This document shows positions 7,131 through 15,067 of a stretch of 64,000 bases of DNA, piece by piece. The notes under the pieces are model-generated. The model was not told the DNA's origin and did no database searches. It saw only the letters and a program-made list of their open reading frames with translations. Location: the NCBI GenBank assembly GCA_027625095.1, contig JAQBXN010000002.1:62001-126000 (forward strand), read 5' to 3'. Position numbers and translations under genes: made by a program. Source of the stretch: Planctomycetota bacterium (GTDB taxonomy: Bacteria; Planctomycetota; PUPC01; JACPCR01). Each line of letters starts with the position of its first letter. The stretch's first letter is position 1.

Positions 7131-9164
7131 CTACGAGGGCTTCCGAATGTCTTTCCAGGGCGCAGTCAGGAGCGCCAGGGCATAGAGAAATCCTACGACT
7201 AGCATCAGATGGCGATAGCCCAGAATCATGGAGCTATACTCTAGAAGACCGCCAGACATGGCGCCGAACAGGTTCGCTGCGAAGCCGAGATCCGCGGCTT
7301 CGGTATCTCGAAAGAATCTGCTGAAGAGCAGATTCGCGCAAAAGACGGGTGAGAAAATAATGGCGCTGGCTACCAGGTATCGCAGAACCACATTCTCAAA
7401 GAGCAGAGCTTCCAGGGGTAAGATGAAGTTGGCAATGACCGTTACGAACAGCGCAACGGCCAAAGGCCATGTCCTTCGAAATTCGAATCTTGCGACAATC
7501 AGGTTGGCCAGCAGCACCGCCACCAGAATGGCAAAAAACACCAGCGAATTAACGATCCAGGTCGAGCCAAATAACAGCGAAAACTGAACGAGCGATTTGG
7601 CCTCCAAGAGGAAGAAGCCTGCCCCCATGAAGAAGAAATGAAAGTGGAATTTCGAGTGGCCTTCAGTCTTTGGCCTGCACAAACGAATGGCTGCAACACA
7701 GAAGGGCGCGAGTAACGCAAACATGATGAAGTACTGCACAGGAATTGATGGACGTTCAAGATATGTGAACGGCCAGTCATCGGTCGCGAGGGTGAGTTCC
7801 TGATTGCCAAAATCAAAGGGCACTCTTCCAGAATCGGGCAGTGTTTTCAAGCCAGGGCCAACCATGATTACCGCCGGCAGTAAGTCCTCTTGTGGCCAGA
7901 CATAAACCGCTGGATCCTGGTCAAAGACCTCGCGCAGCATTCGTGCGAGTTTCTGCACATACCACATCTCGCGATAATAATTGTAGAGCACGACGACTCC
8001 GTCTTTCTTGAGCCTAAGTTTTGCTGTTTCAAGACATTCCCTGGTGAAGAGGTAGTTCTCAAGCCGCAAACTGGAATATCCACTGACCAGCGTGAGAGAG
8101 TCCGGCAAAGCAAAGCAGACCATGTCATATTTCTTCTCTGTGCCCCGAAGAAAAGCGCGTCCATCATTTACATACATGGTCACCCGCGGGTCCTGGTACG
8201 GCTTTGCAGGATGGTATGCCTTGCCGAGATCCATGATGACGGGATCGATATCGACTGCGTCAACGTGCTTTACGCCATGCAAAAGTGCAACTGCCACATC
8301 GGTGCCCGAACCTGCACCAATATAAAGGACGTCATCAAAACTTCGGTCAAGCATCAGGTATGGCGTGTGATACATCTTGCCGACTGCTTTTATATTCGGC
8401 AGCTTCATGATCTGGTGTCCAAGCCCGTTTACTCTGATCTCGTACTCAGGGCCCGTTTCGGTCTGATGGGCGAGCACTCGCAGTTTGTAGTAAGGCGACC
8501 AATGGAGTTGGCCGTAAAAGAATCCCACCAGGTCACCGGCGGTTGACAGAACAAGCAGGACTGAAGCTCCTATGTGCCATAAACGCCATTTCCCCGGTCC
8601 GGCAACCCAGATGAACAGAATCATGGAAATTGCGAACCAGGCGGTGGAGGGCAGGCGAAGAAATGCGGTAGCGGTAAATCCGAGGATGCCCGCAAGGCTG
8701 CCAAGAATGTTAATGGTGTATGCCCGTAATGGTGGGAGCGTCTTTATCAGTCTGCCCATCGGTTGGCACAGGCAGGTAAACATCGAAGCAACGCAGATGA
8801 AAACAAATGGCAAAATGAGCCACATTGGTATGGCTTTCCTTACCTGCGAATCCTGGAAGTGGATTTCACCGCCGATCTGCACGCTAACCTCCAACGGAAC
8901 GATCGTGATAAGCAGCACGAACCCGGCAACGATGAAGGGAAACGCGTCTACTGCTTCGCTCTTCCAATGCCCGCACAGACAGCCCAGGCCGATGCCCAGA
9001 AAGCAGGCGAGCAAGACGAAATTCGTGAAATATCCGACGTAGAAGATATTCGCCGCCGTCCAGCGAATCATCGTCAACTCAAAAAAAAGAACCAGAAAGC
9101 TCAACCAGAAAAGCCGCTTGTCCAATGCTGCCGGGGGTGCGTCTGTGAATTCCGTTTCTTCCAT
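7131..9164 (-). CDS. Membrane-embedded spermidine-synthase-like protein
   Basis: A 677-residue protein with three parts: about six or seven transmembrane helices (residues 15-230), a soluble Rossmann domain of the spermidine synthase/SAM-methyltransferase type (about 240-440), and a second set of helices (about 470-670). The Rossmann part has VLYIGAGSGTDVAVAL, the acidic VDAVDIDP that binds the nucleoside ribose, and NDGRAFLRG. The usual aspartates that bind putrescine are not clearly present, so polyamine synthesis should not be assumed. Such membrane-fused SpeE-like proteins are common in environmental bacteria and their role is poorly known. It stands alone, convergent with the PhyH gene. 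Confidence 0.75.
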   Translation of the reverse strand: MEETEFTDAPPAALDKRLFWLSFLVLFFELTMIRWTAANIFYVGYFTNFVLLACFLGIGLGCLCGHWKSEAVDAFPFIVAGFVLLITIVPLEVSVQIGGEIHFQDSQVRKAIPMWLILPFVFICVASMFTCLCQPMGRLIKTLPPLRAYTINILGSLAGILGFTATAFLRLPSTAWFAISMILFIWVAGPGKWRLWHIGASVLLVLSTAGDLVGFFYGQLHWSPYYKLRVLAHQTETGPEYEIRVNGLGHQIMKLPNIKAVGKMYHTPYLMLDRSFDDVLYIGAGSGTDVAVALLHGVKHVDAVDIDPVIMDLGKAYHPAKPYQDPRVTMYVNDGRAFLRGTEKKYDMVCFALPDSLTLVSGYSSLRLENYLFTRECLETAKLRLKKDGVVVLYNYYREMWYVQKLARMLREVFDQDPAVYVWPQEDLLPAVIMVGPGLKTLPDSGRVPFDFGNQELTLATDDWPFTYLERPSIPVQYFIMFALLAPFCVAAIRLCRPKTEGHSKFHFHFFFMGAGFFLLEAKSLVQFSLLFGSTWIVNSLVFFAILVAVLLANLIVARFEFRRTWPLAVALFVTVIANFILPLEALLFENVVLRYLVASAIIFSPVFCANLLFSRFFRDTEAADLGFAANLFGAMSGGLLEYSSMILGYRHLMLVVGFLYALALLTAPWKDIRKPS

Positions 9165-9253
9165 TGATGACCATCAGTTGATATAAAGCGGCAGGCGGGG
9201 GAGATTATCGCCCCGTCCTTTCCTCCACAACAGGAACACCTCAGGAACTGCTT

Positions 9254-10105
9254 ATGCCCATCGAGAGAAGAGAATTAGGCAAGACAGGACGACTGCTTTC
9301 TGCCATTGGATTCGGTGGAATAATAGCCGTAATGAATGAGAGCCCTGAATTCGCCGCCGATCTGGTAGCTGAGGCTATCGAACGGGGGATCAATTACTTT
9401 GATGTCGCCCCATCGTACGGTGATGCGGAATTGAAACTCGGGCCTGCGCTCGAACCATATCGGTCGGATGTCTTCCTGGCATGCAAAACCACAAAACGGG
9501 ATGCGAACGGGGCCCGGCTGGAACTCGATCAGTCACTCAAAAATCTGAAAACGGATCATTTCGATCTTTATCAGTTCCATGCGGTGACCACGATGGAGGA
9601 TGTGGACGCCATTTTTTCAAATGGCGGAGCGATGGAGACCTTTCTGGAGGCGCGTGAAAAGGGCCAGACACACTTGATCGGATTTTCGGCGCATTCTGAA
9701 GAAGCCGCCATAGCCATGCTTGACCGATTCGCTTTCGATAGTGTTCTGTTTCCCCTCAACAACGTCGCCTGGTATCAGGGCAACTTCGGCCCGCGAGTCG
9801 TCAAGAAGGCGAAGGAGCTTGGGACGGGTTTGCTCGCGCTGAAAGGTCTTGCCAAAAGGAAATGGAAAGAAGGCGAAGAACGCACTTGGCCTAATTGCTG
9901 GTACAAGCCGGTCGAGAGCTTGGAAGATGCGGAGCAGGCACTGGGTTTCACACTTTCGTTACCGGTAACTGCGGCGGTTACGCCCGGTCACGCTGAATTG
10001 GTTCGGCTTGCCTGTGACGCGGCAGAACGTCTCTTCGAAAAGGGAAATCAGCCGCTGCCCGTGTATTCAGAATTACTGGAAGTGGAGCCTGTATTCTCTT
10101 CCTGA
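9254..10105 (+). CDS. Aldo/keto reductase
   Basis: A 283-residue AKR (beta/alpha)8 barrel. The tetrad is intact: Asp50 and Tyr55 (YFDVAPSYGDAE), Lys78 (ACKTTKRD) and His109 (YQFHAVT). It should reduce an aldehyde or ketone with NAD(P)H, or oxidise a sugar alcohol. The start MPIERRELGKTGRLLSAIGFG is typical of the AKR family. It lies 12 bases before the SDR gene, so the two oxidoreductases probably form one operon and may work on the same substrate. Confidence 0.85.
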   Translation: MPIERRELGKTGRLLSAIGFGGIIAVMNESPEFAADLVAEAIERGINYFDVAPSYGDAELKLGPALEPYRSDVFLACKTTKRDANGARLELDQSLKNLKTDHFDLYQFHAVTTMEDVDAIFSNGGAMETFLEAREKGQTHLIGFSAHSEEAAIAMLDRFAFDSVLFPLNNVAWYQGNFGPRVVKKAKELGTGLLALKGLAKRKWKEGEERTWPNCWYKPVESLEDAEQALGFTLSLPVTAAVTPGHAELVRLACDAAERLFEKGNQPLPVYSELLEVEPVFSS

Positions 10106-10117
10106 TGGAATCCCCGA

Positions 10118-10891
10118 ATGCGAAAAACGAATCTGAACATCCTGATCACCGGAGCCGGAAGTGGACTCGGCCGAGGGCTGAGCCTGCTGTTATCCGGCCA
10201 GGGGAATTTCATATACGCGACGGATCTGAATTTAGACCCCGCAAGGGCCACCGAACAGAAAATCAGGGCCGAAGGCGGTGATGCAACGGCACACGAACTG
10301 GACGTAACGGACGAAGGAAGCTTGCAGGCATTCATGGCCTCAGTCGGTGCGGCCAACATCGACGTTCTCATCAACAACGCAGGCTTTCAGCATGTCTCAC
10401 CATTAGAAGACTTCGACCAGGAAATCTGGGACAACCTTGTTGGAGTGATCCTGAAGGGCACATGCCAAATGACGAGGGCAGTGCTTCCGCGGATGAGAGA
10501 GACCGGTTTCGGCCGGATCGTGAATATCGGATCAATCCATTCCATCGTGGCATCCGCATACAAGACTGCATACGTTGCCGCCAAACATGCTCTGCTTGGT
10601 TTTTCCAAGGTGGTAGCCCTGGAGACAGCGGATTCCGACATCACCATTAACACGATTTGTCCATCGTACATTCATACACCTCTCGTCGATGCTCAGATCA
10701 AGTCGCAATCCGAAGCACACGGAATCACCGCTGAAGAAGTCATCGAGAACATCATGCTCAAGCCGATGCCGAAAGGAAAATTCATTACCTGCGAGGAAGT
10801 GGCCGGCACTGTGAGTTTTCTCATTAGCGACGCAGCAAGGAACATCACAGGGCAGACCATCGTGATCGATGGCGGTTGGACGATTCAGTGA
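10118..10891 (+). CDS. SDR-family oxidoreductase, 3-hydroxybutyrate-dehydrogenase-like
   Basis: A 257-residue classical short-chain dehydrogenase. The cofactor loop TGAGSGLG is at residues 11-18, NNAG at 86-89, and the catalytic Ser139, Tyr152 and Lys156 (YVAAK) are all present. The C-terminal half (CPSYIHTPLVDAQI, ITGQTIVIDGGWT) resembles D-3-hydroxybutyrate dehydrogenases, but sugar and polyol dehydrogenases of the same clan cannot be excluded. It follows the aldo/keto reductase by 12 bases. Confidence 0.8.
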   Translation: MRKTNLNILITGAGSGLGRGLSLLLSGQGNFIYATDLNLDPARATEQKIRAEGGDATAHELDVTDEGSLQAFMASVGAANIDVLINNAGFQHVSPLEDFDQEIWDNLVGVILKGTCQMTRAVLPRMRETGFGRIVNIGSIHSIVASAYKTAYVAAKHALLGFSKVVALETADSDITINTICPSYIHTPLVDAQIKSQSEAHGITAEEVIENIMLKPMPKGKFITCEEVAGTVSFLISDAARNITGQTIVIDGGWTIQ

Positions 10892-10976
10892 GCAAGTGCA
10901 CGCCTTTGCGGCAGTTCATGCGTTCTGATAGTGTCCGCCGCTTCACGGATCTGCTTCCAAACAATTTCAACTAAGC

Positions 10977-11501
10977 GTGAGCCCATTGGAATCTGCACTC
11001 CAGAAAATAAAGCTGGTCATATTCGACGTGGATGGTGTCCTGACGGACGGAAAGCTCTTTACTTCACCTGATGGCGGAGAAAGCAAATCTTTTCACGTTC
11101 ATGACGGCCAGGGCATTAATTTTCTACATCGAGCTGGAATCTCGACTGCGGTGATCACCGGACGTAAGAGTGTCGCGCTGGAACGCAGGGCAGCCGAACT
11201 GGGCATTGAAGATGTCTTTCAAGGGAACATGAACAAACTCGAATCACTCAATATCCTGCTGGAAAAATTTGGACTGGCAGAAGATCAGGTGGCCTACATC
11301 GGTGACGACCTTCCCGACTTGCCCGTGATGATTCGGGTCGGTGTCTCGGCAGCAGTCGCCGATGCGCGCCCCGAGGTTAGAGAACGTGCGACTATCGTGA
11401 CGGATGCGCCAGGAGGCAGCGGTGCCGTTCGCGAGTTTTGCGATCTGTTGCTGTCTGCACAGGGCAAATGGCAGCCAATCGTCGAGAGTTTTCTCACGTA
11501 G
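10977..11501 (+). CDS. kdsC: 3-deoxy-D-manno-octulosonate 8-phosphate phosphatase (KdsC)
   Basis: A 174-residue HAD-superfamily phosphatase without a cap domain, the KdsC size. Motif I is FDVDGVLTDG, with nucleophile Asp17 and acid/base Asp19; motif II is ITGRKS; Lys lies in the NMNKLE region; motif IV is GDDLPDLPVM. It hydrolyses KDO 8-phosphate to KDO for the LPS inner core. The start is GTG (10977). In most Gram-negatives kdsC is followed by lptC, lptA and lptB; here the next gene encodes an LptC/LptA-like exported protein, separated by a dispersed hairpin repeat. Confidence 0.9.
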   Translation: MSPLESALQKIKLVIFDVDGVLTDGKLFTSPDGGESKSFHVHDGQGINFLHRAGISTAVITGRKSVALERRAAELGIEDVFQGNMNKLESLNILLEKFGLAEDQVAYIGDDLPDLPVMIRVGVSAAVADARPEVRERATIVTDAPGGSGAVREFCDLLLSAQGKWQPIVESFLT

Positions 11502-11549
11502 CCACCAGCTCCGGACTCTTTCACAAAAAGTAGACTTCATCATTATTCC

Positions 11550-11744
11550 GCCCCGAAGGGGGCCTAGATATAGTAGCCTGGGGCACCGCCGTCAGTCCGG
11601 AGAAACGGGCGCCTCCAAGCCATGTAAGGACGAAACAAATGGTTGTGGCGAACTCATTTGTGACGCCCTGTCAGGGCTGGAATTGTTCTTCCTGCATCTA
11701 TCCAGGCGTTGCCCAGGACTACTGTGTTTTGGCCTTTCAGGCCA
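11550..11744. repeat. Dispersed multi-hairpin repeat element
   Basis: Three small hairpins follow one another: GCCCC-GAA-GGGGGC (11550-11563), GCCCTG-T-CAGGGC (11665-11677) and TGGCCT-TTC-AGGCCA (11730-11744), with the words AGCCTGGGGCACCGCC and GAAACGGGCG between. This pattern of hairpins with 'GTAGCCTGGGGC' and 'CCAGGCGTTGCCCAGG' words matches, from memory, an intergenic repeat family found in planctomycete, verrucomicrobial and some other genomes. Reading frames across it are not genes. It separates kdsC from the LptC-like gene. Confidence 0.6.
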
Positions 11745-11823
11745 GGAATCGGCTCGTCCCGACCTTTTACGAAGGAATATGCCAGTCTGTGGGTTTGCAG
11801 GTTCCCCAACGTTTTCAGCTACG

Positions 11824-12756
11824 ATGAGGATTGATAGCGATATGGCACATCATCCCCTACGTTCAAACCATCTTCTTCCAATCGTCGGTCTGGCGATCTG
11901 CTCTTGGGGCCAGGGGCCATTGCAGGCCCAGAGTGAGGTTGTCTTCCCGGAAGATGAGATGGCCCTGCCGTTCGTGAAGCAGACGATGATCGGTCTGTCA
12001 CACCGTTTCTTCGATCCGGAAACCGGCGAGCCACAATATCAAATCAAAGCGGCCAAGGCAGTAACTCGGACGCAGGGCAAGTCTGTCGTCTTCGATGTTG
12101 ATGGGCCCAGCGTGCTTTACTTTGACAAAGAACAAATGGCCATCACCAGTGAGAAAGGCGAAGTACACCTCGAAAAGGGAAATGAGCGTATTCATTTGCT
12201 GGGTGGTGTAACCGGATACTTTGATACGGCGCGTACGTCGAAGTTCGAGACGGAATCGTTGGAAATGTCTTTCAGCGGTGACGGGCAGTCGAAAGACCCG
12301 ATTCGGTTCACGCAAACCGGAGTAACTCTAGTTGGGAAGCGGTCTGTATTTTTCAGAATTGATGTTCCGGATCAGACGCATAAGGAAAAAATCGCCAAAG
12401 TCGTGGTCTTCGGGCCCGGTTATGCCCGGTTCAGTAAGCAGGAATCCTCAACAAAGGAGACCAGAACCGACAGCTTCCTTGTGGAATTCCAGGGCTCTGC
12501 TTCCTATTCACAATTGAAGCCGGTAATCTTTTTTAACAGCAGTATGGATGATAAAGAAGATCGTGTAACTCTCTATGGTGAGGGCTATGTGCTCAAGTGC
12601 AGGGAATTGCAGGTACATGCCCTAGGTCACCTGAATTCCTGGGAGCGATTAATTGCCAGGGGCGACGTCAAATACACCGTGAAGCCGGGCCTTCGAGTGA
12701 ACGACCGGTTTGCAGAAATGAAAGAACCGGATTCGATTCGTGGCCTGCAGAAGTGA
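11824..12756 (+). CDS. LptC/LptA-like exported beta-strand protein (putative)
   Basis: From the ATG at 11824 (an alternative is 11842, behind GAGGA) the protein has 310 residues and a signal peptide (SNHLLPIVGLAICSWGQG, cleavage near LQAQS). The rest is rich in alternating beta strands, for example VVFDVDGPSVLYF, GEVHLEKGNERIHLLGGVTGY and SFSGDG, like the OstA/LptC beta-jellyroll that carries LPS across the periplasm. Its position after kdsC fits that. The open frame continues upstream to 11404, but that part crosses the end of kdsC and the hairpin repeat and is not part of the gene. Sequence similarity to LptC proper is weak to the eye. Confidence 0.5.
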   Translation: MRIDSDMAHHPLRSNHLLPIVGLAICSWGQGPLQAQSEVVFPEDEMALPFVKQTMIGLSHRFFDPETGEPQYQIKAAKAVTRTQGKSVVFDVDGPSVLYFDKEQMAITSEKGEVHLEKGNERIHLLGGVTGYFDTARTSKFETESLEMSFSGDGQSKDPIRFTQTGVTLVGKRSVFFRIDVPDQTHKEKIAKVVVFGPGYARFSKQESSTKETRTDSFLVEFQGSASYSQLKPVIFFNSSMDDKEDRVTLYGEGYVLKCRELQVHALGHLNSWERLIARGDVKYTVKPGLRVNDRFAEMKEPDSIRGLQK

Positions 12757-12808
12757 GGAAAGTAGCACAGCCGTCTGCAAATGATCCCTGGTCAGCAGAA
12801 CGCCTCAG

Positions 12809-13136
12809 CTAGTCAGATGGCCGACGGACGCGGATAGGGCTCGGCACAATTGCCGTAAATGCGTTTGGTACCTCTGCGGCATTCTGATTAATAACAGACG
12901 CGACGATTTCAGCCTTGCGCTCGGCAGATAGACCCGACAGCCGAATCAAAACAACACCATGAGTGGCGAGATGTTGCCTCTAGACCAACTCACCGAAGTC
13001 TTTGTCCCCCGTTAGCAACAAGGCTTCTTCTACCTTGCTTTTGTTAAGCACGGCCTCGACTGAAATCCCCGGATCCATCTCGGCAACGTACCACACCCGG
13101 AAGGAACTTCTCTCAAACGGCGAACGATAGCGCCGT
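12809..13136 (-). pseudogene. DUF5615 PIN-like toxin, frameshifted and stopped
   Basis: The minus strand reads DGAIVRRLRE in one frame, then VWYVAEMDPGISVEAVLNK and EEALLLTGDKDFGELV in another, then TAG (12980-12982), then RQHLATHGVVLIRLSGLSAE in the same second frame to TAG at 12809-12811. Together they give the whole DUF5615 (PIN-like) fold, with its DKDFG motif, broken by a frameshift near 13105 and one premature stop. It is a dead toxin-like gene. Confidence 0.75.
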
Positions 13137-13248
13137 CTATGCACTCGTGATGTCTTTTGCTGATCGGTACTGGCTGATTCCCAATAGCTTCAAGAATTCT
13201 TCGTGCAAAATTTCACCGGCACGAACTGGTGGTAGTTTCTTGTGCCAT
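13137..13248 (-). pseudogene. N-terminal remnant of a HigA/Xre-family antitoxin
   Basis: The frame reads VRAGEILHEEFLKLLGISQY then RSAKDITSA and stops at TAG (13137-13139). PxxPGEILxEEFLxPLGISQYxLAKDI is the hallmark N-terminus of HigA-type antitoxins. The likely original ATG (13246-13248) is in another frame, so one base has been lost or gained. The helix-turn-helix part and any higB are missing, and the fragment abuts the DUF5615 relic. It overlaps the 3' end of the VOC gene. Confidence 0.7.
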
Positions 13249-13683
13249 TATTTCTTTCTCCGGATGATCTGCGCTTTCATCTACGGGGCCTACCCAGAAC
13301 AACGGGTTATGAGCCACCTCCCAAAGATGGCTATCGAGATCTTTAAAGTAACCACTGTAGCCACCCCAAAAAACCTTCTGCGGCTTCTTGACTAAAGTTG
13401 CTCCAGCATTGACAGCCTGCGATACAACCTCATCCACCTCTTTTTCTGAGCTTACGTTGTGAGCAAGTGTAAATGATTCGAAACCCGCTCCTTCGGGAGA
13501 TACCGTTGCATCCTCGGCCAAGGCTTTTCGCCCATACAATCCTAGCCACGTTCCGTTGAGTGTGAAAAATGCGACCTCTGGAGGTGATTCCATTCGAGGA
13601 AAACCGAGTCCTTGCTCGTAGAACTTAATTGCCGCAGGAAGATCGCGAACGCCGAGTGTTACCATGCTTATTCTTGGCTTCAT
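13213..13683 (-). CDS. VOC-family (glyoxalase-like) protein
   Basis: A 156-residue protein starting MKPRISMVTLGVRDLPAAIK, with FYEQGLGFP and a C-terminal YFKDLDSHLWEVAHNPLFW that carries the last ligand motif of the vicinal-oxygen-chelate fold. Such proteins bind a metal and act on small molecules, or bind antibiotics. The final 15 residues (from about EKEIMAQETT) come from the sequence of the neighbouring antitoxin relic, so the original C-terminus was probably replaced when the relic arrived. It differs from the VOC protein at 2900-3331. Confidence 0.75.
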   Translation of the reverse strand: MKPRISMVTLGVRDLPAAIKFYEQGLGFPRMESPPEVAFFTLNGTWLGLYGRKALAEDATVSPEGAGFESFTLAHNVSSEKEVDEVVSQAVNAGATLVKKPQKVFWGGYSGYFKDLDSHLWEVAHNPLFWVGPVDESADHPEKEIMAQETTTSSCR

Positions 13684-14150
13684 TGTTGGTGGTTCCCTAT
13701 TTTACGTATCACGAAGAATGTTCTATCTGGAGTGGCGGTCGGCGAGATAAGCGTCTTGACGAGGCGGGCCCTCAGGATTGGGTGGAACGTTCAGGCGCCG
13801 GCCACTGAGCCATTCCAGGTAGAACTTTGTTGAACTGACTCACTTCGCCGATGCATTCGGCGTTTTGGGAATTCTATTCAGGCGGGATATCACGTCCAGG
13901 ACGGGATACAGTGGTCTTGGGCGGGCGAAGGGTAATCGGAGGATGTGAGATGGGATGGGCATCGATTAGAAGTGGTAGAGACTCTCCAGAATGGAGATAC
14001 CCAAGCGCGTAACATGCTGATTGTGCAACGGACTGTTTCATGCAACTGCCGAACTTCTTGGCATCTGCAATGTGTGCAACAACGTTTTCGTATGCTCCTG
14101 TCGCTATCATCTCACCTAATGCACTCCAGGGCCGTGAAGCCCACACACTC
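13684..14150. other. Intergenic stretch with no recognisable gene
   Basis: A 467-base gap between the VOC gene and the second PhyH gene. On the minus strand a frame is open from 14200 to 13874 (including EMIATGAYENVVAHIADAKK) but overlaps the PhyH 3' end and matches nothing I know; it could be a decayed gene fragment. I see no clear promoter, RNA gene or repeat. Confidence 0.4.
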
Positions 14151-14930
14151 TCATGATTCCCTGATCTTGAATTCACTGCACATTTGCCTGCCTCTTTCAC
14201 TCAACTGGTTGAACAGTTTCTTTGGGAGTTCTGGCCTGACCCGACTCAACTGGAACCAGGGGGCGGTGTAGCCGGAGCTGATCATGATGCGAATTTCGTC
14301 CGAGTCATTTGGAGTTCCACCATGCCAAGTGCGGACGTCGCGAATCAAAGCGGTACCCACGGGAGCGCAAACATGACAGTTCTTCATCCATTCGGGCTCT
14401 TCCCCAAGAGATGGAATCGGCTGCCGTGAGCGCTGTGTGCCGCGAATGAATCGAGTGCCGCCATTAATGACCTTGAATTCAGTCATCAGAAAATTGACCA
14501 CGATGAACGGCGCGGGAACGTCTCGAAAGGTCACTTTGCCAAGCGGGTCTTTGAAGAAATCGCCCATGTCCGAGTGCAGAGCCTGAATCTTCGCTCCCGG
14601 TGTGGAGTAGTCGCCACCGGCTCCCGTGCAGACGTAATCCTGACTGCCCCAGATCTTGTCGAGGATAGGCAGTACCGTTGGCAGGTCGATGAGCTGGGAC
14701 CATTCAGGGTGATGTACCTGCTGGCCGAATGAGTATCGCGCATACCCGCGGTTGGCCTTTTCAAGCGGGGTTGCATCCATCTGTTCCTTGACCACGCGCT
14801 TGGCTCCCGCTTGTCCGAATTCAAGCTGTTCTGGAGTCAGCACGTCGCGAACGGCAACGAAACCATCCTGGTGAAAGATCGTTACGGCCTTGTCGACTTG
14901 TTCTGGTGAGACGATTTCGAGGTTGAGCAT
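14151..14930 (-). CDS. Phytanoyl-CoA dioxygenase (PhyH) family protein
   Basis: A 259-residue Fe(II)/2-oxoglutarate dioxygenase. His119-x-Asp121 (ALHSDMGDF) and His203 (WHGGTP) form the metal triad, and Arg214 (DEIRIM) is placed to bind 2-oxoglutarate. The N-terminus has the usual FHQDGFVAVRDVLTPEQLE. The order of motifs matches PhyH although its sequence is far from the copy at 6169-7059. The substrate is unknown. It lies downstream of the DUF1592 gene on the same strand but 137 bases away, with a short GC-rich hairpin (15007-15023) between. Confidence 0.8.
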   Translation of the reverse strand: MLNLEIVSPEQVDKAVTIFHQDGFVAVRDVLTPEQLEFGQAGAKRVVKEQMDATPLEKANRGYARYSFGQQVHHPEWSQLIDLPTVLPILDKIWGSQDYVCTGAGGDYSTPGAKIQALHSDMGDFFKDPLGKVTFRDVPAPFIVVNFLMTEFKVINGGTRFIRGTQRSRQPIPSLGEEPEWMKNCHVCAPVGTALIRDVRTWHGGTPNDSDEIRIMISSGYTAPWFQLSRVRPELPKKLFNQLSERGRQMCSEFKIRES

Positions 14931-15067
14931 GGGAGGCAGTTTTTAGGGTCGGGTGTGCTGAAGGGAACATACGCTTCATTGTTCAGCCGGTTTCTAAATA
15001 GGGCTCGCCGGGGATGTGCCCCGGAGTTCTGCGTGAGGGAAGTTTCCTTTTCCGTAACAGAAACGAG

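Noticed and set aside
11404..11823. Upstream part of the open frame of the LptC-like gene
   Set aside because: It overlaps the end of kdsC in another phase and crosses the hairpin repeat.
13874..14200. A 108-codon minus-strand frame between the VOC and PhyH genes
   Set aside because: It overlaps the PhyH 3' end in another phase and has no recognisable domain; left as a possible relic only.
15007..15023. CCGGGG-ATGTG-CCCCGG hairpin as terminator
   Set aside because: No T-run follows on either strand.
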